From an uncultured Thiohalocapsa sp. (GTDB taxonomy: Bacteria > Pseudomonadota > Gammaproteobacteria > Chromatiales > Chromatiaceae): DNA of 49,338 nt. The number at the start of each line of letters is the position of its first letter. Within the stretch, counting starts at the first letter, position 1. Position numbers and translations under genes: made by a program. Below, in pieces: positions 7,199 through 15,511 of this stretch. A model generated the notes under the pieces. That model searched no databases. It was not told where the DNA came from and was given only the letters and a program-made list of their open reading frames with translations. The stretch lies in contig NZ_CAJXYK010000045.1 in assembly GCF_913063425.1 (NCBI RefSeq), positions 1 through 49,338 on the forward strand, given 5' to 3'.

Positions 7199-8188
7199 TT
7201 ATTCCTTCTTGTGGACCGCGTCGGAGCCGAGGGTGGCATCGGTGCGGAAGTGGTCGAGCTCCATGCGGCGCACGCGCTCCAGGGTCATCTCCAACAGCTG
7301 GCGATTGAAGGAGATCAGGTCCGCGACCAGTCCGATCATGAAGGTGATGAAGCCCAGGATGATCAGTACGCTGCCCAGGAGCAGCGATTGAACATGGCCC
7401 CCGCCGCCGTCTGTGAAATAAAAGAACAGGAAACGCATGATCGGCAGTACGCCGATGATGGTGAGCAGCGCGCCGAGATAGAAGAACACCCGCAGTGGCT
7501 GGTACATGGCGTACATGCGCACCATGGTGCCCAGCGAGTTCTGGATGAAATGCGGAATGCTCTTGAACAGACGCGAGTCACGCGTCTTGGGATTGGTGCG
7601 GATCGGGACGGACTGCACCATGAGCTGGCGCTTGCCGGCCTGGATGACGGTCTCGATGGTGTAGCTGAAGGACGAGACCACGTTGATGCGGATCGCAGCC
7701 TCCCGGGAGAAGGCGCGGAAGCCGCTCACGGTGTCGGGCACCCAGATGCCGGCGAGCTTGCGGACGACGCCGCTGCCCAGGTATTGCAGAAATTTCTTGA
7801 CCGGTGAGAAGTGGGGGATCTTGTTGGTCTCGCGATCACCGATGACCATGTCCGCGCGGCCTTCGAGGATCGGCTGGACGAGCTTCGGAATGTCGGCGCC
7901 GGCATATTGGTTGTCACCGTCGGTGTTGACGATGATGTCCGCGCCTCGGACCAGGCAGGCGTCCAGGCCTTTGCGAAAGGTCCGGGCGAGGCCGATGTTG
8001 CGTTTGTTGCGGACGACATGATCGACGCCGATCTCCCGAGCGACCTCGACGGTGCGGTCTCGACTGCCATCATCGATGATGAGCACCTCGACCTGATCGA
8101 CGCCCTCAATGTTGCGGGGAATGTCGGCAACAGTTTGCGGCAGCGTCTGCTCTTCGTTATAGCAGGGGATTTGAACGATGAGCTTCAC
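7199..8188 (-). CDS. Polyprenyl-phosphate-type glycosyltransferase family 2 with membrane anchor
   Basis: A 329-residue protein of the DPM1/GtrB group of GT2. The catalytic domain (residues 1-220) shows IVQIPCYNEEQTLPQTV, VLIIDDGSRDRT, NTDGDNQY (the metal-binding D-x-D region) and VSGFRAFSREAA. Two hydrophobic segments follow (about 235-260 and 270-300: FFYLGALLTIIGVLPIMRFL and SVLIILGFITFMIGLVADLI). Such enzymes charge undecaprenyl phosphate with a sugar that a GT-C enzyme then uses outside the membrane. The GT39-type protein encoded just upstream (8398-10077) is a natural partner. Substrate unknown. Confidence 0.86.
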   Translation of the reverse strand: MKLIVQIPCYNEEQTLPQTVADIPRNIEGVDQVEVLIIDDGSRDRTVEVAREIGVDHVVRNKRNIGLARTFRKGLDACLVRGADIIVNTDGDNQYAGADIPKLVQPILEGRADMVIGDRETNKIPHFSPVKKFLQYLGSGVVRKLAGIWVPDTVSGFRAFSREAAIRINVVSSFSYTIETVIQAGKRQLMVQSVPIRTNPKTRDSRLFKSIPHFIQNSLGTMVRMYAMYQPLRVFFYLGALLTIIGVLPIMRFLFFYFTDGGGGHVQSLLLGSVLIILGFITFMIGLVADLISFNRQLLEMTLERVRRMELDHFRTDATLGSDAVHKKE

Positions 8189-8253
8189 GGTGCTGTTTCC
8201 GCGGTGGGGGTTTGAGCCGGCGCGCTCGGTGCTGTGATCGGACGACGCCGGGC

Positions 8254-8259
8254 ATTATA
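8254..8259 (-). promoter_or_regulatory. Candidate -10 element for the GT2 gene
   Basis: The minus strand reads GCGCTATAATGCCC, a perfect TATAAT 66 bp upstream of the ATG at 8188, in the 209-bp gap after the GT39 gene. No convincing -35 hexamer is seen at 16-18 bp. Confidence 0.4.
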
Positions 8260-8370
8260 GCGCGCGGTGAGCTGATAACCGTTCGATGTGCGTGGTGGCT
8301 CAGCCGGCGGGGTTGATTCAGCCGCAGTCGAGCTTGTGGGGGCAGCATCCCCGCCGCGGCGGGCTCTGCC

Positions 8371-8389
8371 GGGGGTTGACTTGACCCCC
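8371..8389 (-). terminator. Hairpin just after the GT39 gene
   Basis: GGGGGT and ACCCCC flank a 7-base loop 9 bp beyond the GT39 stop codon. A GC-rich hairpin here could end that transcript or shield its 3' end. There is no T-run, so factor-independent termination is doubtful. A degenerate REP-like sequence (GGGGGCAGCATCCCCGCC) lies next to it at about 8338. Confidence 0.3.
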
Positions 8390-8397
8390 ACCCTCAC

Positions 8398-10077
8398 TCA
8401 CCGCGAGCCGATGTCGCGCAGCGGTATCTGCAGCGTCTGGCCGACCACGGGCAGCCTGAGCTCCAGGACGCCGCCGGTGGGCTGCGGGCGGTTGACGTGC
8501 TCGTAAACCAACAGGTCGAGGTCGTCCAGGGGCTGTCGGGTACTCGGCTCTCCGGTATCGACAGGAATGGTCTTGCGCAGCTGATAGTCGTCGGAGGCTT
8601 TCAGGTGCTCCCGCAGGACATCGTGCGCCGGCAGCTTGATGGTGTTCCGGCTCTCTACCACGATGAACTGCGGGCCGAAGCGGTCCAGCAGCTGGTCGAT
8701 ACCTTCCGCATCCTCGATGTGGACCTCCAGCTTGTTGCGGCCGCCGATGGATGTCGAGGTGAGCAGCTTGTCGCCGCGCAGGACCCACATGGAACGCTGT
8801 GGGTCCTGCGCGCGCATGAAGTAGGTGAAGTACCCATTGTTGTAGCCGTCGAAGAAGACGGTCGGCGATTCGCTGTGCGCGAGGACATAGGCGGCGGCCT
8901 CGTCATAGCCGGTGGCGAATTTGGGCGCCTTGGCGTAGACCTGCCAGACTTGGTAGCCGCCCACCAATGCGGCGATGACCACGAGCGCCGTGCGCAGGCG
9001 GGTGCCGGGGCGGGCGAAGCCGACGGGCATGGCCGCCAGGGCGCAGAAGGCCGGTATCCAGAAGATGGGGTAGCGGCTGTTCTGGTTGGCGATGTAGGTG
9101 AAGAGCAGGTACACGGCAAGGATCAGGCTCAGCCAGAGCCAGAGCCTGCGGTCCCGGCGCACTAGTGCCCACAGTGCGCCGAGCAGGGCCAGCGCGAGCA
9201 CGGGAGGGGTCAGGTGCAGCTTATACAGGTGCTCGGGCAAGGCGAGGAGTCGGTCCGTCTGCAGCTTGGCCTGCACCGTGGCCGCCTTGCCGACACCCAC
9301 CGACTGCGCCATGTGCTGGTCGGACATCCAGAGGGTGACAGCCACCAATGGCAGCACGGCAACGATGGCGAGTATGACGGTCACCCACACACGGCGCTGG
9401 CGCAGCTGTTCCAGCAGACGCAGGCTGCCGAGGGTGTAGAGCACCATCCAGAGTGCCAGCACCATGGCCGTCTGCTTGGTGTAGAGGGCGAGCACCAAAG
9501 CGGCCGCCGTCAGCGCCAGGTCGAGCGTCGTGCCGCCACTCATGTAGCGCTGAAAGAAATACAGGGTGACCAGCGCCATGGACAGCACCGGCACCTCGGC
9601 CATGGTGTACCAGCCGTACTGGGCGACGAACGGCGTCGTGACGAGAAAGAGCGTGGCGACGGCGGCCGTCAGCCAATCGAAGGTGCGGCGCAGCAACAGG
9701 TAGAAGGTGGCGCTGCCGGCGAGTGCGAAGCTGAACAGCGCGAGGCGACTGCTCCAGATCTCGACGCCCGTCACCAGGTTGAACAGGCCCTCGACGAACG
9801 GGAAGAACGGCGGCCGGTAGCCGAGGCTCAGCGCCGGATACTGCCCGAAATAATTGATGATGTAGTCGTAGGGCTCAAGGAGCGGCAGGTCGACGAGGAA
9901 GTCGCGGAAAAAGACCCCGTCCATCAGGATGCGATCGGCGTCCGGATAGCCGAGTGCGTCGTTGAAGATCTGCCGCAGGAAGGTCAGGGCGGCGATGGCC
10001 ACGAGCCCGGCAATGATGGCAAGCTCAGCCAGCGGGCGCTGGGACATCATGCGCGGCTCGTTGGACGCTCGATTCAT
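8398..10077 (-). CDS. GT39-type (PMT/ArnT-like) membrane glycosyltransferase
   Basis: A 559-residue polytopic protein with about ten or more hydrophobic segments in the first 400 residues (for example LAELAIIAGLVAIAALTFL, LFSFALAGSATFYLLL, WVTVILAIVAVLPLVAVTLW) and a soluble C-terminal domain of about 150 residues. The first extracytoplasmic loop carries the acidic cluster YPDADRILMDGVFF and the G-Y-R-P-P-F pattern of GT-C dolichyl-phosphate-mannose or ArnT-type enzymes, which transfer sugars from polyprenyl-phosphate donors on the periplasmic side. It is probably served by the GtrB-like enzyme encoded next. It may glycosylate a lipid-linked glycan or a protein; this is inference. Confidence 0.8.
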   Translation of the reverse strand: MNRASNEPRMMSQRPLAELAIIAGLVAIAALTFLRQIFNDALGYPDADRILMDGVFFRDFLVDLPLLEPYDYIINYFGQYPALSLGYRPPFFPFVEGLFNLVTGVEIWSSRLALFSFALAGSATFYLLLRRTFDWLTAAVATLFLVTTPFVAQYGWYTMAEVPVLSMALVTLYFFQRYMSGGTTLDLALTAAALVLALYTKQTAMVLALWMVLYTLGSLRLLEQLRQRRVWVTVILAIVAVLPLVAVTLWMSDQHMAQSVGVGKAATVQAKLQTDRLLALPEHLYKLHLTPPVLALALLGALWALVRRDRRLWLWLSLILAVYLLFTYIANQNSRYPIFWIPAFCALAAMPVGFARPGTRLRTALVVIAALVGGYQVWQVYAKAPKFATGYDEAAAYVLAHSESPTVFFDGYNNGYFTYFMRAQDPQRSMWVLRGDKLLTSTSIGGRNKLEVHIEDAEGIDQLLDRFGPQFIVVESRNTIKLPAHDVLREHLKASDDYQLRKTIPVDTGEPSTRQPLDDLDLLVYEHVNRPQPTGGVLELRLPVVGQTLQIPLRDIGSR

Positions 10078-10340
10078 GCTCTAGCGCGAAAGCGTTCTCA
10101 TGGCGGAGGACGAACATGCCGCCCATCGTGACGGAGCCTGGAGAATCCATGGCTACCTGACCACTCGGCTGGTCTTGTGGGCGGCGTCCCGCAGGCGCAG
10201 GCTACGTGGCGGTGCCGGCGTCAGAGCCCGTCAGCCCGTCTCGCCGGCTTGCGCTGGACCGGCAGGGCGACAGATTGTTCGCCAGCCGCAGTGCCGCAGC
10301 AATGATACTCTCGAACGCCACGGTGCGCAGGCGCTGGTGG

Positions 10341-11426
10341 CTATTCGTTGCGGTCGAGAATGCGATAGCCCTCGCGGGCGCAGAGGGCATCGCGCTCGGC
10401 CTCGGCGAGGTCACAGCGCATCATGTCCTCCACCAGCTCCGTGAAGCTCACCTGGGGCTGCCAGCCGAGCTTCTCGCGGGCCTTGGTGGGGTCGCCGAGC
10501 AGTGTCTCCACTTCCGTCGGGCGGAAGTAGCGCGGGTCCACCGAGACAATGCACTTGCCGTTGGCGGCATCGAAGCCCTTCTCTTCGACGCCCTCGCCTT
10601 CCCAGCGCATCGAGATGCCGACGGACTGGGCGGCGGCGGCCACGAAGTCGCGCACTGAGTATTGCTGGCCCGTGGCGATGACGAAATCTTCGGGCTGCTC
10701 CTGCTGCAGCATCAGCCATTGCATCAGCACATAGTCGCGGGCGTGGCCCCAGTCGCGCTTGGCATCCAGGTTGCCGAGGTAGAGTCGATCCTGAAGCCCC
10801 AGCTTGATGCGGGCCATGGCACGGGTGATCTTGCGGGTGACGAAGGTCTCGCCGCGGATGGGGCTCTCGTGGTTAAAGAGGATGCCGTTGCAGGCGTAGA
10901 TGCCGTAGGCCTCACGGTAGTTCACCGTAATCCAATAGGCGTAGAGCTTGGCCACGGCGTAGGGCGAGCGCGGGTAGAAGGGCGTGGTCTCCCGCTGCGG
11001 GATCTCCTGCACCTTGCCGAACAGCTCGGATGTGGACGCCTGGTAGAAGCGTGTCTTGTCCTCAAGCCCGAGGATGCGGATGGCCTCCAGGAGCCGCAGG
11101 GTGCCGAGCGCGTCTGAATTGGCGGTGTATTCCGGCTCTTCGAAGGAGACGGCCACATGGCTCTGGGCAGCGAGGTTGTAGAGCTCGTCCGGGCGCACCT
11201 GCTGCATGATCCGGATCAGGCTGGAGGAGTCCGTGAGATCGCCGTGGTGCAGCACAAAGCGCTGGTTCGGGTCGTGCGGGTCCTGGTAGAGATGGTCGAT
11301 GCGATCCGTATTGAACAGCGAGCTGCGGCGCTTGATGCCGTGCACCTCGTAGCCCTTGTCCAAGAGCAGCTCGGCGAGATAGGCGCCGTCCTGACCGGTG
11401 ATGCCGGTAATTAGAGCTTTCTTCAC
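10341..11426 (-). CDS. gmd: GDP-mannose 4,6-dehydratase
   Basis: Converts GDP-D-mannose to GDP-4-keto-6-deoxymannose in the cytoplasm, the first step to GDP-fucose, GDP-rhamnose or related sugars. The NAD(P)-binding motif [15 protein letters not shown] is at the very start. The family-typical [15 protein letters not shown] follows, then the catalytic region with [27 protein letters not shown] (T/S, E and the Y-x3-K of YAVAKLY). Length is 361 residues from the GTG at 11426 (VKKALITG). An ATG at 11459 is in frame and also possible. The still longer frame to 11546 is rejected because it runs through a REP element. It directly precedes nothing co-oriented within 260 bp, while fcl lies upstream, so the two probably share a transcript. 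Confidence 0.93.
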   Translation of the reverse strand: MKKALITGITGQDGAYLAELLLDKGYEVHGIKRRSSLFNTDRIDHLYQDPHDPNQRFVLHHGDLTDSSSLIRIMQQVRPDELYNLAAQSHVAVSFEEPEYTANSDALGTLRLLEAIRILGLEDKTRFYQASTSELFGKVQEIPQRETTPFYPRSPYAVAKLYAYWITVNYREAYGIYACNGILFNHESPIRGETFVTRKITRAMARIKLGLQDRLYLGNLDAKRDWGHARDYVLMQWLMLQQEQPEDFVIATGQQYSVRDFVAAAAQSVGISMRWEGEGVEEKGFDAANGKCIVSVDPRYFRPTEVETLLGDPTKAREKLGWQPQVSFTELVEDMMRCDLAEAERDALCAREGYRILDRNE

Positions 11427-11468
11427 GGGATTAGGTCTCGTTACGGAGCGTTCGATCATGTGGTGTTT

Positions 11469-11541
11469 GGGAGCGGCATCCTGCCGCGACGGGTAAATGC
11501 TTCTGCCCTGGAAGGTCGTCTGGCCGGGAGGCCGCTCCCAC
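11469..11541. repeat. REP pair between gmd and fcl
   Basis: GGGAGCGGCATCCTGCCGCG (from 11469) and an inverted counterpart GGCCGGGAGGCCGCTCCCAC (to 11541) form a head-to-head pair (BIME-like) that fills most of the fcl-gmd gap. Each arm is also an internal hairpin. Confidence 0.7.
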
Positions 11542-11566
11542 GGCAAGTCGGGTGCTCGACATCGCC

Positions 11567-12547
11567 TTATCGTCGCAGCTCGGCTTGATTGGCGAGGAAC
11601 CAGTCATAGGCCTGGGCCAAGCCGTCGCGCAACGGAATCTCCGCCTGCCAGCCGAGCGCCTTGAGCCGGCTCACGTCCAGGAGCTTGCGCGGCGCGCCGT
11701 CGGGCTTGGATGGGTCCAGGCGGATCTCGCCCGGAAAGCCGACCACCTCGCCCACCAGCTGCGCAAGCTCCGCGATGGTGACGTCCGAGCCGGTACCGAC
11801 GTTGATGTGCGAGATGCGCGGGTCGGTGTGCGCCTGATAGGTGGCCAGGTCGAGGTGCATCACGTGCAGACAGGCGGCTGCCATGTCGTCCACGTGCAGG
11901 AACTCCCGCCGCGGTGTGCCGCTGCCCCAGACCAGCATGTGATCTGAGCCGCCGATTTTGGCCTCGTGGAACTTGCGGATCAGCGCCGGGATGACATGGC
12001 TGTTGGCGAGGTCGAAGTTGTCGCCGGGCCCGTAGAGATTCGTCGGCATGACGCTGCGGAAGTCGGTGCCGTGCTGGCGGTTGTAGGACTCGCAGAGCTT
12101 GATGCCGGCGATCTTGGCGATGGCGTAGGGCTCGTTGGTGGGCTCGAGTGTGCCCGTGAGCAGGGCGTCTTCGCGCATGGGCTGCTCGGCGAGCCTTGGA
12201 TAGATGCAGGAGCTGCCGAGAAACAGCAGCCGCTCCACCCCCTGCTGCCAGGCCGCATGGATGATGTTGGCCTCGATCAGGAGGTTGTCGTAGATGAAGT
12301 CTGCCGGATAGGTGTCGTTGGCGTGGATGCCGCCCACCTTGGCGGCGGCCAGATACACCCGCGCGGGGCGCTCGGCGGCGAAGAAGTCCGCCACCGCGGC
12401 CTGATTGGTCAGGTCCAGCTGCGCGTGGGTGCGGGTGAGAATGTTCCGGTGCCCGGCTGCGCGGAGCGCCCGCACCAGGGCGGCGCCCACCATGCCGCGA
12501 TGGCCGGCCACGTAGACGGGGCGTTTTGGGTCGAGCTGCTCGGGCAT
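11567..12547 (-). CDS. fcl: GDP-L-fucose synthase
   Basis: An epimerase/reductase that turns the Gmd product into GDP-L-fucose using NADPH. The N-terminal Rossmann motif is [18 protein letters not shown]. Later come LGSSCIYPR, the catalytic Y-x3-K in [15 protein letters not shown], and [10 protein letters not shown], all typical of Fcl/WcaG. The ATG at 12547 (MPEQLDPKR) gives 326 residues, the normal length. A GTG 33 bp further upstream (12580) is in frame but has no ribosome-binding site. With gmd it forms a complete GDP-fucose pathway from GDP-mannose. Confidence 0.93.
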   Translation of the reverse strand: MPEQLDPKRPVYVAGHRGMVGAALVRALRAAGHRNILTRTHAQLDLTNQAAVADFFAAERPARVYLAAAKVGGIHANDTYPADFIYDNLLIEANIIHAAWQQGVERLLFLGSSCIYPRLAEQPMREDALLTGTLEPTNEPYAIAKIAGIKLCESYNRQHGTDFRSVMPTNLYGPGDNFDLANSHVIPALIRKFHEAKIGGSDHMLVWGSGTPRREFLHVDDMAAACLHVMHLDLATYQAHTDPRISHINVGTGSDVTIAELAQLVGEVVGFPGEIRLDPSKPDGAPRKLLDVSRLKALGWQAEIPLRDGLAQAYDWFLANQAELRR

Positions 12548-12606
12548 GGAGGGCGTGACGATTGGCTGGTCGTGGTGCACCCGGAGGTTGCTGTGGCGGC
12601 GCCCGC

Positions 12607-13158
12607 TCAGTCCGGCAGGCGCTCGCGGGGGATGTCTCGCAGCCGGGGCGCGTCGCGATCCTTGTCGGACAGCTTCGGCTCGCCGTCCCAGGGCCAGACG
12701 ATGCCGATGTCCGGGTCATCCCAGCGCACGGCGAACTGGGTTTCGGGATGATACAGGTCCGTGCACTTGTAACTGAACAGCGCCGTCTCCGACAGCACCA
12801 GGAAGCCGTGCAGGAACCCCGTCGGCACCCAGAGCTGGTGCTTGTTCTCGCTGTTCAGTCGCGCACCCGTCCAGCGCCCGAAGTGCGGCGAGCTGCGCCG
12901 CACGTCCACGGCCACGTCGAAGACCTCGCCCTTGAGCACCTGCACCAGCTTGCCCTGGCCATGCGGGTTCTGGATGTGCAGTCCGCGCAGGATGCCGCAC
13001 GCCGAGAACGATTGGTTGTCCTGCACGAAGTCCGCGTCGATGCCGGCTTCCCGATAGCGCTCGCGCTGCCAGCTCTCGACGAACCAGCCGCGGTGGTCGC
13101 CGTGGATCTGGGGCTCGATGAGCAGGACGTCGGGCAATTCGGTGGGGGTGACTTTCAT
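12607..13158 (-). CDS. rfbC: dTDP-4-dehydrorhamnose 3,5-epimerase
   Basis: A 183-residue cupin-fold epimerase (RmlC). It inverts C3 and C5 of dTDP-4-keto-6-deoxyglucose on the way to dTDP-L-rhamnose. Signature residues are present: FVQDNQSFS, then ILRGLHIQ with the catalytic His, [18 protein letters not shown], and [19 protein letters not shown] with the catalytic Tyr. Length is exactly that of the family. It lies downstream of rfbA, with a four-copy REP array in the 224-bp gap. rfbD, which would complete rhamnose synthesis, is absent from this window. Confidence 0.94.
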   Translation of the reverse strand: MKVTPTELPDVLLIEPQIHGDHRGWFVESWQRERYREAGIDADFVQDNQSFSACGILRGLHIQNPHGQGKLVQVLKGEVFDVAVDVRRSSPHFGRWTGARLNSENKHQLWVPTGFLHGFLVLSETALFSYKCTDLYHPETQFAVRWDDPDIGIVWPWDGEPKLSDKDRDAPRLRDIPRERLPD

Positions 13159-13198
13159 GTCAGGCGGGGCTGTGGATCACTGTGGCGCTGTGGCTTTC

Positions 13199-13357
13199 GT
13201 GGGAGCGGCATTCCTGCCGCGACCGGCGAATGCATGTGCGCTGGAAGACTGTCGCGGCCGGAGGCCGCTCCCACGTGCGCGTGCGCGTGTGGGAGCGGCA
13301 TTCCTGCCGCGACCGGCTTTGGCGCAGGGGCTGTCGCGGCCGGAGGCCGCTCCCACG
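13199..13357. repeat. Four-copy REP array between rfbA and rfbC
   Basis: Copies of GTGGGAGCGGCATTCCTGCC at 13199-13226 and 13288-13316 alternate with inverted copies GTCGCGGCCGGAGGCCGCTC at 13250-13274 and 13333-13357. That makes two BIME-like units. They are not a CRISPR: orientation alternates and spacers differ in length. Confidence 0.8.
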
Positions 13358-13382
13358 GGGTGCTTCGACGGGGAGGCCGGAC

Positions 13383-14267
13383 TCACGGCTCCTGCTCCCG
13401 GTGCAGCAGGCTCAGCAGGTACTCGCCGTAACCGCTCTTACGCAGGGGCTCGGCGATGTCCATCAGCTGCCCGGCATCGATCCAGCGCTGCTGATAGGCG
13501 ACTTCTTCGGGCGCGCACACCTTGAGCCCCTGGCGCTCCTCGATGGTCTCGATGAAATTGGCCGCCTGGATGAGTGACTCGTGGGTGCCCGTGTCCAGCC
13601 AGGCGGTGCCGCGCCCGAGCCGTTCCAGGCGCAGGTTGCCCTGCTCCAGGTAGCGGCGGTTGAGGTCGGTGATCTCAAGCTCACCGCGCGGTGATGGCGC
13701 AAGCTCCGCCGCCAGCCCGCAGACCTGGGCGTCATAGAAGTAGATGCCGGTGACGGCATAGTTGGACTTGGGCCGCGCGGGCTTCTCTTCGAGGCCGACG
13801 ACGCTGCCGTCGCGCGCGAACTCGGCGACGCCGTAGCGCTCCGGGTCCCGCACCCAGTAGCCGAACACCGTGGCACCCTCATCCTGCGCCGCCGCGGCCT
13901 TGAGGCTGTTGATGAGCCCGTGCCCGTAGAAGATGTTGTCGCCCAGGATCAGACAGCTCGGCTGCCCTGCCACGAAGTCCCGGCCGATGATGAAGGCCTG
14001 CGCCAGTCCGCCGGGCTCCGGCTGTACGGCGTAGGCAAGCCGGATGCCCCACTGGCTGCCGTCGCCGAGCAGGGCGCGGAAGGCGGGCTCGTCCCGGGGC
14101 GTGGTGATGACGAGGATCTCCCGGATGCCTGCCATCATCAGCACCGACAGCGGGTAGTAGATCATCGGCTTGTCGTACACCGGCAGCAGCTGCTTGCTGA
14201 GCGAGAGCGTCAGCGGATGCAGCCGGGTGCCGGAGCCGCCGGCGAGGATGATGCCCTTGCGCGTCAT
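13383..14267 (-). CDS. rfbA: Glucose-1-phosphate thymidylyltransferase
   Basis: Makes dTDP-glucose from dTTP and glucose-1-phosphate. The nucleotidyltransferase loop [16 protein letters not shown] is at the N-terminus (residues 4-19), followed by [18 protein letters not shown] and [13 protein letters not shown], all RmlA signatures. 294 residues is the usual size. The start is taken at the ATG of [11 protein letters not shown]; the longer frame upstream has no family similarity. Encoded 64 bp after rfbB on the same strand, so rfbB-rfbA are read together. Confidence 0.95.
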   Translation of the reverse strand: MTRKGIILAGGSGTRLHPLTLSLSKQLLPVYDKPMIYYPLSVLMMAGIREILVITTPRDEPAFRALLGDGSQWGIRLAYAVQPEPGGLAQAFIIGRDFVAGQPSCLILGDNIFYGHGLINSLKAAAAQDEGATVFGYWVRDPERYGVAEFARDGSVVGLEEKPARPKSNYAVTGIYFYDAQVCGLAAELAPSPRGELEITDLNRRYLEQGNLRLERLGRGTAWLDTGTHESLIQAANFIETIEERQGLKVCAPEEVAYQQRWIDAGQLMDIAEPLRKSGYGEYLLSLLHREQEP

Positions 14268-14331
14268 GGTGTCACTGTCTGCTGGTCGATGCGGCTGTCG
14301 GTGTCGCTTGCTGGTTGCGCCGCCGAGCGGG

Positions 14332-15402
14332 TCAGGGCTGGGCGGCGGCACCAGCGCCGAGTCGCTCGCCGCGGTAGCTGCCGTCCATGACCCGTTGTAC
14401 CCAGTCCTGGTTGTCCAGGTACCAGTGCAGCGTCTTCCTGAGGCCCGTCTCGAAGCTCTCCTGCGGCGTCCAGCGCAGCTCCCGCTGGAGCTTGGAGGCG
14501 TCGATGGCGTAGCGCTGGTCGTGGCCGGGGCGGTCGGTGACGAACTGCTTCAGCTGCGCGTGCGGGCGGTGCGGCGACTGGGGCAGCGCCTCGTCCAGCA
14601 GGGCGCAGAGGGTGTCCACCACCTCCATGTTGGTCTTCTCGCTGTTGCCGCCGACGTTGTAGACCTCGCCCGGCCGGCCCGCCGCCAGCACCCGGGCGAT
14701 GGCCCGGCAGTGGTCTTCCACATACAGCCAGTCGCGCACATTGCTGCCGTCGCCGTAGATGGGCAGCGGCTCGCCGGCCTGGGCCTTGGCGATCATGAGC
14801 GGAATCAGCTTCTCCGGAAACTGGAAGGGGCCGTAGTTGTTGGAGCAGTTGGTGGTGAGCACCGGCAGGCCGTAGGTGTGGTGCCAGGCCCGCACCAGGT
14901 GGTCTGAGGCCGCCTTGGACGCGGAATAGGGCGAGTTGGGCGCGTAGGCCGTGGTCTCGGTGAACGCGCCGGAGGGGCCAAGCGAGCCGTAGACCTCGTC
15001 CGTGGATACGTGCAGAAAGCGGAAGCCCGCCCTGGCATCGGCGTCGAGCCCGGCCCAGTAATCTCGCGTGCAGTCGAGCAGGTTGAAGGTGCCGACGACA
15101 TTGGTCTCGATGAAGGCCGCAGGGCCGTCGATGGAGCGATCCACGTGGCTCTCCGCGGCGAAGTTCACCACCGCGTCCACCTGATGCTCGCGCAGCAGCC
15201 GCGCCACCAGATCCGCATCGCCGATGTCCCCCTGTACGAAGACGTGCCGCGGGTCGTCGCGCACGCTGGCCAGGGTATCCGGATTGCCGGCGTAGGTGAG
15301 CTTGTCCAGGTTGACGATGCGGGCGTCCTGCGTGCTCAGCATGTGGAGCACGAAGTTGCCGCCGATGAATCCGGCGCCGCCGGTGACGAGGATGGTCTGC
15401 AT
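14332..15402 (-). CDS. rfbB: dTDP-glucose 4,6-dehydratase
   Basis: An NAD-dependent dehydratase that converts dTDP-glucose to dTDP-4-keto-6-deoxyglucose. It shows [19 protein letters not shown] (dinucleotide fold), [26 protein letters not shown] with the catalytic Thr-Asp-Glu, and [15 protein letters not shown] with the catalytic Tyr/Lys. [17 protein letters not shown] is also family-typical. The ATG at 15402 (MQTILVTGG) gives 356 residues. It is the first gene of the rfbBA(C) group. Confidence 0.95.
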   Translation of the reverse strand: MQTILVTGGAGFIGGNFVLHMLSTQDARIVNLDKLTYAGNPDTLASVRDDPRHVFVQGDIGDADLVARLLREHQVDAVVNFAAESHVDRSIDGPAAFIETNVVGTFNLLDCTRDYWAGLDADARAGFRFLHVSTDEVYGSLGPSGAFTETTAYAPNSPYSASKAASDHLVRAWHHTYGLPVLTTNCSNNYGPFQFPEKLIPLMIAKAQAGEPLPIYGDGSNVRDWLYVEDHCRAIARVLAAGRPGEVYNVGGNSEKTNMEVVDTLCALLDEALPQSPHRPHAQLKQFVTDRPGHDQRYAIDASKLQRELRWTPQESFETGLRKTLHWYLDNQDWVQRVMDGSYRGERLGAGAAAQP

Positions 15403-15511
15403 GCCAGTGAGCCGCTGCGGGACGGGCGCCGGGCCCATGCCCTGCGCGGAAACACCGGGCATCCTACCATGCCTTGCGGGTGGGTTCAGTGCGGCTGCTC
15501 GTTGCGCGGCC

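Noticed and set aside
11427-11546. Longer N-terminus for Gmd
   Set aside because: It would be translated from a REP pair and lacks family similarity. Gmd proteins begin at or just before [13 protein letters not shown].
13199-13357. Possible CRISPR array
   Set aside because: Only four copies, in alternating orientation, with gaps of unequal length and no cas genes. They are REP pairs.
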